Assembly (NCBI RefSeq): GCF_021401345.1
Contig: NZ_JACBGE010000019.1
Location: forward strand, 52,525 to 116,524
Direction of reading: 5' to 3'
DNA: 64,000 bases
DNA from: Hydrogenophaga sp. NFH-34
Lineage (GTDB): Bacteria > Pseudomonadota > Gammaproteobacteria > Burkholderiales > Burkholderiaceae_C
Position 1 is the first letter of the stretch. Each line of letters starts with the position of its first letter. The translations under genes and the position numbers were made by a program. A model generated the notes under the pieces. That model ran no database searches. It worked only from the letters and a program-made list of their open reading frames with translations, and was not told the DNA's origin. Below, piece by piece: positions 1-9,797 of the stretch.

Positions 1-32
1 CCGCTCATGCACCGGGGTGGCTCCGGCGGGTT

Positions 33-773
33 TCATCCGTTGAGCTCGTCGGCCAGCCGCTGCGCGGCTTCGAAGTCCAGATCGCCGCTGTAGATGGAGC
101 GGCCGCAGATCACGCCTTCGACCCCCTCGCTCTCGACCGCACAGAGCCGGCGGATGTCGTCGATGTTCGACAGACCACCCGACGCGATGACCGGGATCGA
201 CAGGGCCTGGGCCAGCTTCACGGTAGCGTCGATGTTGATGCCGGTGAGCATGCCGTCGCGGCCGATGTCGGTGTAGATGATGCCTTCGACGCCGTAGTCC
301 TCGAACTTGCGCGCCAGATCGACCACTTCGTGGCCGGTGAGCTTGCTCCAGCCATCGGTCGCCACCTTGCCATCCTTGGCATCGAGGCCGACGATGATGT
401 GGCCGCCAAAAGCGGTGCAGGCATCCTGCAGGAAGCCCGGGTTCTTGACCGCAGCCGTGCCGATGATGACGTAACGCAGGCCTGCATCGAGATAACGCTC
501 GATGGTGTCCAGGTCGCGGATGCCGCCGCCCAGCTGCACGTCGACCTCGTCGCCCACCTCCTGCAGGATGGCGCGGATGGCGGCCTCGTTCTTGGGCTTG
601 CCGGCGAATGCCCCGTTGAGGTCGACCAGGTGCACGCGACGCGCGCCCTTGTCCACCCATTGCCGGGCGATGGCGGCCGGGTCTTCGCCGAATACGGTGG
701 ATTGATCCATGTCGCCCTGCTTGAGGCGAACGCACTGGCCGTCTTTGAGGTCAATGGCGGGAATCAGCAGCAT
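33..773 (-). CDS. hisA: HisA, ProFAR isomerase
   Basis: Phosphoribosylformimino-5-aminoimidazole carboxamide ribotide isomerase, the fourth step of histidine synthesis, a cytosolic TIM barrel of 246 residues (usual length). The N-terminal PAIDLKDG carries the catalytic Asp8, LGGGIR and the late ASGGLS and GVICGRS motifs form the two phosphate sites, and TDIGRDGM carries the second catalytic Asp. It is the last complete gene of hisGDCBHA here; hisF would be expected next but lies beyond base 1. The gap to hisH is 30 bp, so co-transcription is likely. Confidence 0.97.
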   Translation of the reverse strand: MLLIPAIDLKDGQCVRLKQGDMDQSTVFGEDPAAIARQWVDKGARRVHLVDLNGAFAGKPKNEAAIRAILQEVGDEVDVQLGGGIRDLDTIERYLDAGLRYVIIGTAAVKNPGFLQDACTAFGGHIIVGLDAKDGKVATDGWSKLTGHEVVDLARKFEDYGVEGIIYTDIGRDGMLTGINIDATVKLAQALSIPVIASGGLSNIDDIRRLCAVESEGVEGVICGRSIYSGDLDFEAAQRLADELNG

Positions 774-803
774 GATGAAGAAGCCAGGAAAGGCAGAAAG
801 TCC

Positions 804-1466
804 TCAGGGTTTCCAGAGGAGGAAATTGCGGTAGAGCGCCAGACCCTGGTCGGCGCTCTTTTCGGGGTGGAACTGGGTGGCAAAAATATTATCGCGGGCG
901 ATGGCGGCCGCAAACCGACCACCGTAGTCCGTCTCTCCCGTGGTGTGGGAGGGCTCTGCCGGGCGGGCGTAATAGCTGTGCACGAAATAGAACCAGGCAC
1001 CGTCGGGCACGCCGGCCCACACCGGGTGCGCCGGCCCGCGCCCAAGGGCGTGGTGAACACGGTTCCACCCCATCTGCGGCACCTTGAAGCGGCTACCGTC
1101 GGGCTGCAGCCGGCCTTCGAGCCGAAAGCGCACCACCTCGCCCGGGAACAGGCCCAGGCCATCGGTGGGCCCTTCTTCACTGCGCTGCAGCAGCATCTGC
1201 ATGCCCACACACACACCGAACAAAGGCTTGTTCGCGGCCGCGTGAAGCACCGCGCCCTTAAGGCCGGAGGCGGCCAGCTCGCGCATGCAGTCGCCCATGT
1301 GGCCTTGTCCGGGCAGCACGACGCGGTCGGCGCCGCGCACCACATTCGGGTCCGAAGTGACTTGCACCACAAACCCCTCGGCGGCGGCCACGTGCGCCAC
1401 CGCCTGCGACACGGAGCGCAGGTTGCCACTGCCGTAGTCCACCACGGCGACTGTCTTGGATGTCAT
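804..1466 (-). CDS. hisH: HisH, glutaminase subunit of IGP synthase
   Basis: Class I glutamine amidotransferase that feeds ammonia to HisF for imidazole glycerol phosphate synthesis. The 220-residue protein begins [11 protein letters not shown]. The nucleophile is Cys86 in GVCVGMQ, and the distal triad members are His200 and Glu202 in FHPEKS. The open frame extends 20 codons further upstream, but the family N-terminus matches the ATG at 1466, which also leaves 28 bp to hisB. It needs HisF, expected beyond the left edge. Confidence 0.96.
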   Translation of the reverse strand: MTSKTVAVVDYGSGNLRSVSQAVAHVAAAEGFVVQVTSDPNVVRGADRVVLPGQGHMGDCMRELAASGLKGAVLHAAANKPLFGVCVGMQMLLQRSEEGPTDGLGLFPGEVVRFRLEGRLQPDGSRFKVPQMGWNRVHHALGRGPAHPVWAGVPDGAWFYFVHSYYARPAEPSHTTGETDYGGRFAAAIARDNIFATQFHPEKSADQGLALYRNFLLWKP

Positions 1467-1494
1467 CGAACCGGCCAGAAAAAGGCAGAAAGAA

Positions 1495-2124
1495 TCAGAG
1501 CGAACCTTTGGTCGAGGGAATCGCATCTCCCAAGCGGGCGTCCCGCTCCAGGGCCATGCGCAGTGCCCGGGCGAACGCCTTGAACACGGTCTCGGCCTGG
1601 TGGTGGGCGTTTTCCCCCTTGAGGTTGTCGATGTGCAGGGTCACCCCCGCATGGTTGACAAAGCCCTGGAAGAACTCGAACGTGAGCTGGGTGTCGAAGG
1701 CCCCGATCATGCCGGCCTTGAACGGCACCTGCATGTGCAGACCCGGACGGCCGGAAAAATCGACCACCACGCGCGAAAGCGCCTCGTCCAGCGGCACATA
1801 GGCATGGCCGTAGCGGCGCAGGCCTTTCTTGTCGCCCACGGCCTTGGCAAAGGCCTGGCCCAGGGTGATGCCCACGTCTTCCACCGTGTGGTGGCCGTCG
1901 ATGTGCAAATCGCCCTGGCAGTCGATCTCCAGATCGATCAGGCCATGGCGGGCGATCTGGTCGAGCATGTGATCGAAGAAGCCGATGCCAGTAGACAGGC
2001 GCGCCTCACCGGTGCCATCGAGGTTCACACGAACACGGATCTTCGTCTCGGCGGTGTGGCGCTGAACGTCGGCAATGCGGGCGGCAGCGGATGCGGCGGC
2101 GCTGAGGGGGGTCGGGGTAGTCAT
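1495..2124 (-). CDS. hisB: HisB, imidazoleglycerol-phosphate dehydratase
   Basis: Mn-dependent dehydratase converting IGP to imidazole-acetol phosphate. The 209-residue protein has the single-domain form, without the N-terminal histidinol-phosphatase domain of the enterobacterial fusion. Both metal-binding HHxxE-type motifs are present (DGHHTVED, and the second near the [20 protein letters not shown] region), as is the GIGFFDHML stretch. The chosen ATG at 2124 overlaps the hisC stop by 4 bp (ATGA); the longer open frame would run deep into hisC. The phosphatase step must come from a separate gene not seen here. Confidence 0.96.
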   Translation of the reverse strand: MTTPTPLSAAASAAARIADVQRHTAETKIRVRVNLDGTGEARLSTGIGFFDHMLDQIARHGLIDLEIDCQGDLHIDGHHTVEDVGITLGQAFAKAVGDKKGLRRYGHAYVPLDEALSRVVVDFSGRPGLHMQVPFKAGMIGAFDTQLTFEFFQGFVNHAGVTLHIDNLKGENAHHQAETVFKAFARALRMALERDARLGDAIPSTKGSL

Positions 2125-3221
2125 AAGCTGGGAGGCAGGGCGTTCAGCATCTGCGTGTTCTCTTCCGGTGTGCCCACCGTCAGGCGCAGGCATTGGCCCA
2201 GCAACGGGTGCATTTTAGAAACATTCTTGACCAGCACGCCACGCGCCTTGAGACCGGCAAAGGCACGGTCGGCGTCGGGCACGCGCACCAGCAGCATGTT
2301 GGCTTCACTCGGGAACGGGTGCACGCCTGGCATGGCCGCCAGGGCGGAAGCCAGCCGGTCGCGTTCGCTGCGGATCTCCACCGCCTGCCGGGCGAACACG
2401 TCGGCGTGCTCCAGCGCGAACAGCGCACACTCCGCATTGAGCACGCTCACGTTGTAGGGCGGGCGCAGCTTGTCGATCTCGTGCACGAGCGCCGATGGAC
2501 CGACCAGGTAACCCAGACGCACGCCGGCCAAGCCGAACTTGGACAGCGTGCGCATGAGCAGCACGTTCGCATTGGCCACCGGGTCCGCCCGCATCTCATC
2601 CAGCCAGCTGCGGCTGGAAAAGGGCTGGTAGGCCTCGTCCATCACCACCAGCCCCCCGAAGCGGGCCGCTTCGGCAATCAGGCGCCGAATCACGGCCGCG
2701 TCCCAAAGGTTGGCGGTGGGGTTGTTCGGATAAGCCAGGTAGGTGATGGCCGGACGGTGCGCGCGCAAAGCCGCCACCATCGCCGCCTCATCCAGTTCGA
2801 ATGCGGCCGTGAGCGGCACGCCCTGAAACGCCAGGCCCTGCAACTGGGCACTCATGGCGTACATCACGAAGCCCGGCACCGGCGCCACGATGGCCGCACC
2901 CGGGCGGTCGCAAGCCATGGCCAGCAGCGAGATCAGCTCGTCGGAGCCGTTGCCCAGCATCAGCGCCTGCCCGGCGGGCAGATCGATGTGCCGGGCCAGG
3001 GCCTGCCTGAGATCCTCAATGCGATCCCCCGGGTAGCGGTTGATGGCCACCCGCCCCAGACGCTCGCCCAGCGCGGCCTGCAAGGCCGGCGGCAGCGAGA
3101 ACGGGTTTTCCATCGCGTCCAGCTTGATCAGGCCGGTCGCATCCTGGATCGCGTAGGCATGCAGGGACTGCACGTCCTCACGGATGTGCCGCAGCGGGTT
3201 CGGGTCGAGCGGTGCGTTCAT
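2121..3221 (-). CDS. hisC: HisC, histidinol-phosphate aminotransferase
   Basis: PLP-dependent fold-type I aminotransferase acting on imidazole-acetol phosphate. The 366 residues show GNGSDELI (phosphate cup), YPNNPTA (substrate carboxylate contact), VMDEAYQ (Asp to the PLP ring nitrogen) and the Schiff-base lysine at about Lys228 in [10 protein letters not shown]. It overlaps hisD upstream and hisB downstream by 4 bp each, so translation is probably coupled. Class II aminotransferases are hard to separate on sequence alone, but the position inside the his operon settles the role. Confidence 0.95.
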   Translation of the reverse strand: MNAPLDPNPLRHIREDVQSLHAYAIQDATGLIKLDAMENPFSLPPALQAALGERLGRVAINRYPGDRIEDLRQALARHIDLPAGQALMLGNGSDELISLLAMACDRPGAAIVAPVPGFVMYAMSAQLQGLAFQGVPLTAAFELDEAAMVAALRAHRPAITYLAYPNNPTANLWDAAVIRRLIAEAARFGGLVVMDEAYQPFSSRSWLDEMRADPVANANVLLMRTLSKFGLAGVRLGYLVGPSALVHEIDKLRPPYNVSVLNAECALFALEHADVFARQAVEIRSERDRLASALAAMPGVHPFPSEANMLLVRVPDADRAFAGLKARGVLVKNVSKMHPLLGQCLRLTVGTPEENTQMLNALPPSL

Positions 3222-4609
3222 GTCGGCGACCGCATCGGCGGCACGGTGGACAGGCGCAGCTCGGCTGCGCGGGCGTGGGCTTGCAGCCCCTCACCATAGG
3301 CCAGCTCTGCGGCCACGGCGCCCAGTCCCTGGGCGCCGACCTCACTGACCTCGATCAGGCTGGAGCGTTTCTGGAAGTCGTACACGCCCAGCGGCGACGA
3401 AAAACGCGCCGTGCCGCTGGTGGGCAACACGTGGTTGGGGCCAGCGCAGTAGTCGCCCAGGCTTTCGCTGGTGTAGGCGCCAAGGAAGATGGCCCCCGCA
3501 TGCTTGAGCAGCGGCTCCCAGCGGTGCGGATCGCGGCTGGAGACCTCCAAGTGTTCGGGCGCGATGCGGTTGCTGATGGCGCAGGCCTCTTCCATGTCGC
3601 GCGTGTGGATCAGCGCACCGCGGTCGTTCAGGCTCTTGGCGATGATGGCCGCGCGCGGCATGGTCGGCAGCAGGCGCTGAATCTCGGCCTGCACAGCGTC
3701 GATGTAGGCCGCATCGGGGCACAGCAGGATCGACTGCGCCAGTTCGTCGTGTTCGGCCTGGCTGAACAGGTCCATGGCGACCCATTCGGGCGGCGTGGTG
3801 CCGTCGGCCAGCACCAGGATCTCGCTCGGGCCCGCGATCATGTCGATGCCCACGGTCCCGAAGACGTGTTTCTTGGCGCTGGCGACGTAGGCGTTGCCGG
3901 GGCCGGTGATCTTGTCCACCTTGGGCACGGTGGCGGTGCCATACGCCAGTGCGGCCACGGCCTGGGCGCCGCCGATGGTGAAGGCACGGGTGACGCCAGC
4001 CACGTGAGCAGCGGCCAGCACCAGTTCGTTGCGCTCGCCACGCGCGGCCGTCGCGGCGCCGCTGCCACCGGTGGCCACGCTGCCACGCACCGGCGTCGGC
4101 ACCACCATGATGATTTCGCTCACGCCTGCCACGTGCGCCGGCACGGCGTTCATGATCAGGCTTGACGGGTAGGCGGCCTTGCCGCCGGGCACGTAGATGC
4201 CGACGCGATCCAGCGGGGTGACCTTCTGGCCCAGCAGGGTGCCGTCTTCATCGCGGTAGGTCCAGCTCTCGCCGGACGCCTTTTTCTGCGCCTCGTGGTA
4301 GCTGCGCACACGGCGTGCCGCGCTCTGCAGCGCTTCGCGCTGGGCGGCGGGCAAACCGTCAAAAGCCGCCTTGAAATCAGCCTGCGTCAACTCCAGCGCC
4401 GCCATCGACGCCACCTGCAGGCCATCGAACCGCGCGGTGTATTCCAGCACGGCCGCATCACCCCGGGTCCGCACGTCCCGCAGGATGTCGGCCACGCGCT
4501 GCTCGATCGCGTGATCGGTATCGGAAGACCAATGCAGCCGCGCCGCAAACTGCGTCTCGAAGTCGGACGAAGCGGTACTCAGGCGAAGCGGGGCTGCAGA
4601 CAGGCTCAT
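3218..4609 (-). CDS. hisD: HisD, histidinol dehydrogenase
   Basis: Zn-dependent NAD enzyme for the final two oxidations of histidinol to histidine, 463 residues. Visible family signatures are [16 protein letters not shown], the nucleotide-binding [31 protein letters not shown] (with Glu/His of the metal and catalytic site) and the C-terminal [16 protein letters not shown]. The longer in-frame extension to 4978 is rejected because it lies inside hisG; the ATG at 4609 overlaps the hisG stop by 4 bp. Residues 140-160 hold a low-complexity Ala/Gly/Arg loop. Confidence 0.97.
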   Translation of the reverse strand: MSLSAAPLRLSTASSDFETQFAARLHWSSDTDHAIEQRVADILRDVRTRGDAAVLEYTARFDGLQVASMAALELTQADFKAAFDGLPAAQREALQSAARRVRSYHEAQKKASGESWTYRDEDGTLLGQKVTPLDRVGIYVPGGKAAYPSSLIMNAVPAHVAGVSEIIMVVPTPVRGSVATGGSGAATAARGERNELVLAAAHVAGVTRAFTIGGAQAVAALAYGTATVPKVDKITGPGNAYVASAKKHVFGTVGIDMIAGPSEILVLADGTTPPEWVAMDLFSQAEHDELAQSILLCPDAAYIDAVQAEIQRLLPTMPRAAIIAKSLNDRGALIHTRDMEEACAISNRIAPEHLEVSSRDPHRWEPLLKHAGAIFLGAYTSESLGDYCAGPNHVLPTSGTARFSSPLGVYDFQKRSSLIEVSEVGAQGLGAVAAELAYGEGLQAHARAAELRLSTVPPMRSPT

Positions 4610-5253
4610 GATGCAACGGGTGTGATGGCGCCAGCGAAGGCGTCGATGATGGGGCGAAGGGCTTCGCGCTTGATCTTCAGCGCGGCCTGGTTGACCACCA
4701 GACGCGAGCTGATGTCCATGATGCGCTCGACCTCGACCAGGTTGTTGGCCTTGAGCGTCTTGCCGGTGGACACCAGGTCGACGATGGCATCGGCCATGCC
4801 GGTCAGCGGCGCCAGCTCCATGGAGCCGTAGAGCTTGATCAGGTCCACGTGCACACCCTTGCCAGCAAAGAACTCGCGCGCGATGGTGGTGTACTTGGTC
4901 GCCACCGTCAGGCGCGAGCCCTGGCGCACGGCCGAGGCGTAGTCGAAATCGGCCGGCACCGCCACGCTCATGCGGCATTTGGCAATCTGCAGGTCCAGCG
5001 GCTGGTACAGGCCCTGGCCGCCGTGCTCGATCAGTGTGTCCTTGCCGGTCACGCCCAGGTCGGCGCCGCCGTGCTCCACATAGGTGGGGACGTCGGTGGC
5101 CCGCACCAGCACCACGCGCACGCCGGGTTGATTGGTCGGCAGGATGAGCTTGCGCGAGGTTTCGGGATCTTCCAGCACCTCAATCCCTGCGGCCGCGAGC
5201 AGCGGCAGGGTTTCGTCGAAGATGCGGCCTTTGGACAGGGCTAAGGTAATCAA
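4606..5253 (-). CDS. hisG: HisG, ATP phosphoribosyltransferase (short form)
   Basis: Commits PRPP and ATP to histidine synthesis. At 215 residues this is the short-form HisG: the two catalytic half-domains are present ([10 protein letters not shown] at the start, [10 protein letters not shown], and the PRPP loop [18 protein letters not shown]), but the C-terminal regulatory ACT-like domain is absent. Short HisG needs the HisRS-like partner HisZ for activity and feedback, and no hisZ is in the window. First gene of hisGDCBHA, 112 bp downstream of murA; no His-rich leader peptide is visible in that gap. Confidence 0.96.
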   Translation of the reverse strand: MITLALSKGRIFDETLPLLAAAGIEVLEDPETSRKLILPTNQPGVRVVLVRATDVPTYVEHGGADLGVTGKDTLIEHGGQGLYQPLDLQIAKCRMSVAVPADFDYASAVRQGSRLTVATKYTTIAREFFAGKGVHVDLIKLYGSMELAPLTGMADAIVDLVSTGKTLKANNLVEVERIMDISSRLVVNQAALKIKREALRPIIDAFAGAITPVAS

Positions 5254-5324
5254 GACTTCACTCCAAAAGCGGTGTACCCGCAGACCGGGAACACCGCGGG
5301 ACTGGTTTTGCCAGACCGCAGGTG

Positions 5325-5364
5325 TTGCCCCCTTGAAGGGGTCGCGCGCAGAGCGGCGGGGGTG
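5325..5364. repeat. Possible GC-rich intergenic repeat between murA and hisG
   Basis: The hisG-murA gap contains a 'GCCCCCTTGAAGGGG' palindrome followed by GCG/CGCAG-rich DNA. Its layout resembles, in reverse complement, the CCCCGAGGG repeat units at 42068. Similarity is by eye only and with gaps. It may be a degenerate member of the same dispersed family. Confidence 0.4.
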
Positions 5365-5365
5365 T

Positions 5366-6634
5366 TCATTTCACCCGCTCGATGTTCGCGCCGATCGTGC
5401 GCAGCTTGGCTTCCATCTGGTCGTAGCCACGGTCCAGGTGGTAGATACGGTCGACGATGGTCTCGCCGTCGGCCACCAGCCCGGCGATCACCAGGCTGGC
5501 CGACGCCCGCAGATCGGTGGCCATGACGGTGGCGCCCGAGAGCTTCTCCACACCTTCGACCACGGCCACCTTGCCGTCGATCTGGATCTTGGCGCCCAGG
5601 CGCATGAGCTCGCTCACGTGCATGAAGCGGTTTTCGAAGATGGTCTCGGTGGCCGTGCTGTTGCCCTGCGCCACGCAGTTGAGGGCCATGAACTGGGCCT
5701 GCATGTCGGTCGGGAAGCCCGGGTATTCGGTGGTGCGAAAGCTCTGGGCCTTCAGACGCCCCTGGCTCTTGACGCGGATGAAGCCTTCACCGGCTTCGAT
5801 GCTGGCGCCGGCTTCGCGCAGTTTGTCGATCACCGCGTCCAGATGGTCAGCGCGGGCGTGGTGCAGCACCACATCACCGCTGGTGGCCGCCACCGCGCAC
5901 AGGAAGGTGCCCGCCTCGATGCGGTCGGCCACCACCTGGTGGCTGCAACCGTGCAGCCGCTCGACCCCCTGGATGCGGATGCGGCTGGTGCCGTGACCTT
6001 CGATCTGTGCCCCCATCGCGATCAGCATCTCGGCCAGATCGGGAATCTCGGGCTCCTGGGCAGCGTTTTCCAGCACCGTCTCGCCCTCGGCCAGTGCGGC
6101 AGCCATCAGAAAATTCTCGGTACCCGTCACCGTGACCATGTCGGTGGTGATGCGGGCGCCTTTCAGCCGCGTGCGGCCGGCAGGCAGGCGCGCTTCCATG
6201 TACCCGTGTTCGACACCGATCTCGGCCCCCATGGCCTGCAGCCCTTTGATGTGCTGATCCACCGGGCGGGCCCCGATCGCACACCCGCCGGGCAAGGACA
6301 CGCGGGCGCGCCCGAAACGGGCCAGCAGCGGGCCGAGCACCAGCACCGAAGCGCGCATGGTCTTGACCAGTTCGTAGGGTGCCTCGGGGTTGAGCGTATC
6401 GGGCGCCTGGAAACCCATGCCTCCGCGTTCGCCATGGGTTTGCGTCTGCACCCCCATGTGATCGAGCAGCGAACGCATGGTCGCAATGTCGCGCAAGCGC
6501 GGCACATTGGTCAGCGTCACCGCATCCGCGGTGAGCAGCGTCGCGCAAAGCTCGGGCAGGGCCGCGTTCTTGGCGCCGGAAATGACCACTTCCCCGTGCA
6601 GGGGCTGGCCACCGATGATGCGAAGCTTGTCCAT
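5366..6634 (-). CDS. murA: MurA, UDP-GlcNAc 1-carboxyvinyltransferase
   Basis: First committed step of peptidoglycan synthesis: transfers enolpyruvate from PEP to UDP-GlcNAc in the cytosol. The 422 residues form an inverted alpha/beta barrel pair. Lys22 ([10 protein letters not shown]) and the PEP-reactive Cys118 in LPGGCAIG are present; that loop is the fosfomycin target, and Cys (not Asp) predicts a fosfomycin-sensitive enzyme. ATG at 6634 fits the MDKLRI start of the family. It sits directly downstream of the bolA-type gene, the same pairing as ibaG-murA in enterobacteria. Confidence 0.97.
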   Translation of the reverse strand: MDKLRIIGGQPLHGEVVISGAKNAALPELCATLLTADAVTLTNVPRLRDIATMRSLLDHMGVQTQTHGERGGMGFQAPDTLNPEAPYELVKTMRASVLVLGPLLARFGRARVSLPGGCAIGARPVDQHIKGLQAMGAEIGVEHGYMEARLPAGRTRLKGARITTDMVTVTGTENFLMAAALAEGETVLENAAQEPEIPDLAEMLIAMGAQIEGHGTSRIRIQGVERLHGCSHQVVADRIEAGTFLCAVAATSGDVVLHHARADHLDAVIDKLREAGASIEAGEGFIRVKSQGRLKAQSFRTTEYPGFPTDMQAQFMALNCVAQGNSTATETIFENRFMHVSELMRLGAKIQIDGKVAVVEGVEKLSGATVMATDLRASASLVIAGLVADGETIVDRIYHLDRGYDQMEAKLRTIGANIERVK

Positions 6635-6645
6635 GGGGCGGGTTC

Positions 6646-6894
6646 TCAGGCCTGGTTGGCCGCCCATTCGGCGGGGGTGTGGGTCTTCATCGACAAGGCA
6701 TGCACCTCATCGGTCCGGATCTTCTCGCCCAGCGTGGCGTAGACGCGCTGGTGCCGGGCAATGGGGCGCAGGCCCTCGAACTCCGGCGAGACGATCACGG
6801 CTGCCCAGTGGCGGCCGTCACCGGTGACCTCGATGTGGTCGCAGCGCAGGCCGGCGCTGATGAGGGCCTGGAGTTGTTCGGCGGTCATGGACAT
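6646..6894 (-). CDS. BolA/IbaG family protein
   Basis: Small 82-residue BolA-fold protein. The class-II KH-like fold is suggested by [20 protein letters not shown] and the helix [13 protein letters not shown], followed by the [11 protein letters not shown] segment that carries the conserved His. Family members bind Fe-S clusters with monothiol glutaredoxins and affect envelope stress responses. Neighbours (Mla genes upstream, murA 11 bp downstream) match E. coli ibaG rather than bolA, so an IbaG-like role is inferred. Start could be 6894 or 6888; neither has a clear ribosome binding site. Confidence 0.88.
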   Translation of the reverse strand: MSMTAEQLQALISAGLRCDHIEVTGDGRHWAAVIVSPEFEGLRPIARHQRVYATLGEKIRTDEVHALSMKTHTPAEWAANQA

Positions 6895-6908
6895 GGGGGG
6901 GGGAGAAG

Positions 6909-7664
6909 TCAGTGGCGGATCTTGTAGCCGGTCTTGAGCAGGTGCAGCGCCAGGGCGCTCACCCCAGCGAACGCCCCCCCCACGATCGTCAGGCTCAACC
7001 ACGGCGAGACGTCGCTGACGCCGAAGAAGCCGTAGCGGAACCCATCGATCATGTAGAAGAACGGGTTGAGGTGGCTCACCTGCTGCCAGAAGGCCGGCAG
7101 CGAATGGATCGAGTAGAACACGCCCGAGAGGAAGGTCATGGGCATGATGATGAAGTTCTGGAAAGCGGCCATCTGGTCGAACTTCTCGGCCCAGAGCCCG
7201 GCGATCAGGCCCAGCGACCCCAGCAGACCGGCGCCGAGCAGCGCAAACAGCACGATCCACTGCGGCGCCACCATGGCCGGACGGGCGTACCACCAGGTCA
7301 CCGCCATGACCCCGGCACCGACCGCCAGCCCGCGCACGATGGACGAGCCCACATAGGCCACGAACCAGGCGCGGTGCGACAGCGGCGTCAGCAGCAGAAA
7401 CACCAGATTGCCCATGATCTTGCTCTGGATGAGCGATGAACTGCTGTTCGCAAAAGCGTTCTGCAGCACGCTCATCATCACCAGGCCCGGCAGCAGGAAG
7501 GCGGTGTAGTTCACCTGGCCATACACCTTCTGGCTGCCGTCCAGCACATGGCCGAAGATCATCATGTAGAGGATGGCCGTGATCACCGGCGCCGCCACGG
7601 TCTGGAAGCCAACCTTCCAGAAGCGCAGCACCTCTTTGTAGAACAGGGTCTGCCAGCCGGTCAT
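6909..7664 (-). CDS. ABC-2 type transporter permease
   Basis: Inner-membrane permease of 251 residues with six predicted hydrophobic helices, the ABC2_membrane fold of YadH/NodJ-like exporters. Recognisable features are the amphipathic N-terminal helix LFYKEVLRFWK, and the late FLSGVFYSIHSLP and NPFFYMIDGFRYG motifs typical of this family. Its start overlaps the stop of the ATPase gene by 4 bp, so the two form one exporter. The substrate is unknown; the setting between Mla and peptidoglycan genes hints at an envelope substrate (inference). Confidence 0.9.
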   Translation of the reverse strand: MTGWQTLFYKEVLRFWKVGFQTVAAPVITAILYMMIFGHVLDGSQKVYGQVNYTAFLLPGLVMMSVLQNAFANSSSSLIQSKIMGNLVFLLLTPLSHRAWFVAYVGSSIVRGLAVGAGVMAVTWWYARPAMVAPQWIVLFALLGAGLLGSLGLIAGLWAEKFDQMAAFQNFIIMPMTFLSGVFYSIHSLPAFWQQVSHLNPFFYMIDGFRYGFFGVSDVSPWLSLTIVGGAFAGVSALALHLLKTGYKIRH

Positions 7665-8617
7665 GCCTTCAGCTCCTCGGTGGGCAGAGGGGAAGCCACG
7701 GCGGCCGTCGATGCGGCCGCACCCGTCATAACCTCCAGAAACACGTCTTCCAGGTCGGCCTTGCGGATCTCGATGTCCTCCGCCGTCGCACCGGCTTCGC
7801 GCACCCGCGCCAGAATGCGCTCGACGTCCAGCGCGTTCTGCGCCGGCAGTTGCACCACGCGGCCGGTCACGCGCGCCTGGGCGGCCAGGTCGGGTGGCAG
7901 TGCGTCGTCGGTCTTGAAACGCAGCACATTGGACGAAGCACCACGCAGCAGATCGGACGTGGTAGCCAGCGCCACCACCTGCCCTTGCTTGAGCATCGCG
8001 ATGCGGCCGCACAGAGCCTCGGCCTCTTCCAGGTAATGCGTCGTCAGCAGCACCGTGCTCCCCTGGCGGTTGAGCTGGGACACAAACTGCCAGAGGGTCT
8101 GGCGCAGCTCCACGTCGACCCCGGCCGTCGGTTCGTCCAGCACGATCACCGGCGGCTTGTGCACCAGTGCCTGCGCCACCAGCACCCGGCGCTTCATGCC
8201 GCCCGAAAGCTGGCGCATGTTCGCCCCGGCCTTGTCGGCCAGCCCCAGACCGTCGAGCAACTCGTCGATCCATGCGTCGTTGTGACGGATCCCGAAATAG
8301 CCCGACTGGATGCGCAAGGTTTCGCGCACGCTGAAAAACGGATCGAACACCAGTTCCTGGGGCACCACCCCCAGGTGGCGGCGCGCCGCCGCGTAGTCCT
8401 GGCGCACATCGTGCCCATGCACACGGACAGCGCCCGAAGAGGCTCTTGCCAAGCCGGCCAGGATGCTGATGAGGGTGGTCTTGCCAGCACCGTTCGGCCC
8501 CAGCAGACCGAAAAACTCACCGGGCTCGATGTCGAAGCTGACACCCTTGAGCGCCTGCAGCTCGCCACGCGCGGTGCGGTAGCTCTTGGAGACGTTCTGA
8601 AAGGAAACTGCGGGCAT
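7661..8617 (-). CDS. ABC transporter ATP-binding protein (exporter type)
   Basis: Cytosolic ATPase of 318 residues. Walker A GPNGAGKTT (about residues 39-47), signature LSGGMKRRV, Walker B VIVLDEPTAGVD and the switch His in LLTTHYLEE are all intact. A C-terminal extension of about 80 residues after the nucleotide-binding domain resembles the YadG/CcmA-type (ABC-2) group. It pairs with the overlapping permease. A strong hairpin at 8642-8672 separates it from mlaB, so expression may differ from the Mla genes. Confidence 0.93.
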   Translation of the reverse strand: MPAVSFQNVSKSYRTARGELQALKGVSFDIEPGEFFGLLGPNGAGKTTLISILAGLARASSGAVRVHGHDVRQDYAAARRHLGVVPQELVFDPFFSVRETLRIQSGYFGIRHNDAWIDELLDGLGLADKAGANMRQLSGGMKRRVLVAQALVHKPPVIVLDEPTAGVDVELRQTLWQFVSQLNRQGSTVLLTTHYLEEAEALCGRIAMLKQGQVVALATTSDLLRGASSNVLRFKTDDALPPDLAAQARVTGRVVQLPAQNALDVERILARVREAGATAEDIEIRKADLEDVFLEVMTGAAASTAAVASPLPTEELKA

Positions 8618-8641
8618 GAAAAGGGCAACCCAGAAAGACAG

Positions 8642-8672
8642 CCGCCGGCCGCAGCACGGCTGCGGCCGGCGG
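8642..8672 (-). terminator. Hairpin between mlaB and the ABC exporter genes
   Basis: A perfect 13-bp inverted repeat (8642-8654 with 8660-8672) around a 5-base loop lies between the mlaB stop and the ATPase start. On the minus strand it is followed by a weak T-containing run only. A smaller GCCCGC/GCGGGC hairpin overlaps the mlaB stop at 8735-8750. Likely a partial terminator or mRNA-stabilising element that sets polarity within the operon. Confidence 0.55.
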
Positions 8673-8740
8673 GAGAACCGGGTATTTTAAGGGGAAGCCC
8701 ATGGGCCTGCTGCCCGGTGGGCTACAGGCGGCCAGCCCGC

Positions 8741-9025
8741 TCAGGCGGGCAGCAACTCGGCCACGCCGTACAGCGCAATCAGCTCCCGCAAACGGGACGG
8801 CCAATTGAGCACCTTGAGCCGGCGCCCCTGACGCAACAGCTCGCGACGCAACTCCAGCAGCACCGCCACCGCCGACGAATCGAACTCCTTGAGCCCTCCC
8901 GCATCCAGGGTGACTTCTTCCCCAGAACGGCTGGACAGGACCGGCTGCAACTGGGTGAGCGTGGCAGCCGCCACCTCCAGCGTCAGCTTTTCCGGCAACT
9001 GGGCATCGGCAACGGATTCGCCCAT
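8741..9025 (-). CDS. mlaB: MlaB-like STAS domain protein
   Basis: Single STAS domain of 94 residues, cytosolic subunit of the Mla phospholipid transporter that stabilises MlaF. The core SSRSGEEVTLDAGGLKEFDSSAVAVLLEL matches the beta-strand/helix of STAS proteins, with the conserved Asp-Ser-Ser turn. It starts 2 bp after the mlaC stop. Assignment rests mainly on the domain and on its place at the end of mlaFED-A-C. Confidence 0.87.
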   Translation of the reverse strand: MGESVADAQLPEKLTLEVAAATLTQLQPVLSSRSGEEVTLDAGGLKEFDSSAVAVLLELRRELLRQGRRLKVLNWPSRLRELIALYGVAELLPA

Positions 9026-9027
9026 GC

Positions 9028-9651
9028 TCAGCCCTTGCCCGCCGACTTGTTGCGCTGCGCCAGCGTGGCGATCAGTCCGTCAATGCCTTTGGCATTGATT
9101 TCCTGCGCAAACTGCGCGCGGTAGGTTTCCACCAGCCAGACACCCAGCACGTTCAAGTCGTAGATCTTCCAGCCGTCAGCCGTCTTTTCGAGGCGGTAAT
9201 CCAACTGGATGGGATCGCCCTTGCCCCGGACTTCGGAGCGCACCACCACCTCGGTGTCGTTGGGTGCCGCCCGGAACGGCTTGAAACTGAGCGACTGGTC
9301 CTTCACTTCGGCCAGCGCACCGGAATAGGTGCGCAGCAGCAGAGTCTTGAACTCGTCCTGCAGCTGCTTTTGCTGCTCGGGCGTGGCCTGGCGCCAGAAG
9401 CGCCCGACAGCCGACGAGGTCATGCGCGTGAAGTTCACGTTCGGCATGATTTTGGTATCCACCAGCGAGGAAATCCGGCTGACGTCGCCCTTCTGGATGG
9501 CGGCGTCGGCCTTGACCGCTTCGAGCACTTCGGTAGAAACCCGCTTGATCAGGGCATCCGGCGCCTCGTCCGCAGCGACGGCGTACCCCAGAGGGGCCAC
9601 GGCCAGCACCACCGTGGCCATTGCCTGGGAGAGCCATTGACGTCGTTTCAT
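9028..9651 (-). CDS. mlaC: MlaC, periplasmic phospholipid shuttle
   Basis: Periplasmic lipid-binding protein that ferries phospholipid between MlaA at the outer membrane and MlaFEDB at the inner membrane. The 207 residues start with a cleavable signal peptide (KRRQWLSQAMATVVLAVAPLGYAVAADE), followed by the Tol_Tol_Ttg2 domain with VDTKIMPNVNFTRM, QFKPFRA-like strands and KIYDLNVLGVWLVETYR. Length is usual. A 146-bp gap with a small hairpin separates it from mlaA. Confidence 0.94.
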   Translation of the reverse strand: MKRRQWLSQAMATVVLAVAPLGYAVAADEAPDALIKRVSTEVLEAVKADAAIQKGDVSRISSLVDTKIMPNVNFTRMTSSAVGRFWRQATPEQQKQLQDEFKTLLLRTYSGALAEVKDQSLSFKPFRAAPNDTEVVVRSEVRGKGDPIQLDYRLEKTADGWKIYDLNVLGVWLVETYRAQFAQEINAKGIDGLIATLAQRNKSAGKG

Positions 9652-9760
9652 GTTGCAGTTCCTTTCTGAGCTTGGTCAGCGCCCGCCCGGTTGGCGCGCC
9701 TGACACGGTGTCACTGTAAGACCCTCAACCGCCGGTTTTGTTTCGGGACGGTAAGGGCTT

Positions 9761-9779
9761 GCCGTCAAAATGTGACGGC
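9761..9779. other. Small hairpin in the mlaA-mlaC gap
   Basis: GCCGTCA/TGACGGC, a perfect 7-bp inverted repeat with a 5-base loop, about 110 bp upstream of the mlaC start. There is no T tract on either strand, so it is not a canonical terminator. It may be a regulatory hairpin or a protein site. Confidence 0.35.
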
Positions 9780-9797
9780 CTGTAGCCGTCAACGGGA

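Noticed and set aside
1..8. ATG at position 8 on the minus strand as the start of hisF or another gene
   Set aside because: Only two further bases-worth of codons are inside the window, and the visible residues do not match a HisF start; not enough to call.
5254..5365. Histidine-type attenuator leader before hisG
   Set aside because: No His-codon run or alternative hairpins; the gap is short and holds a GC-rich repeat-like sequence.
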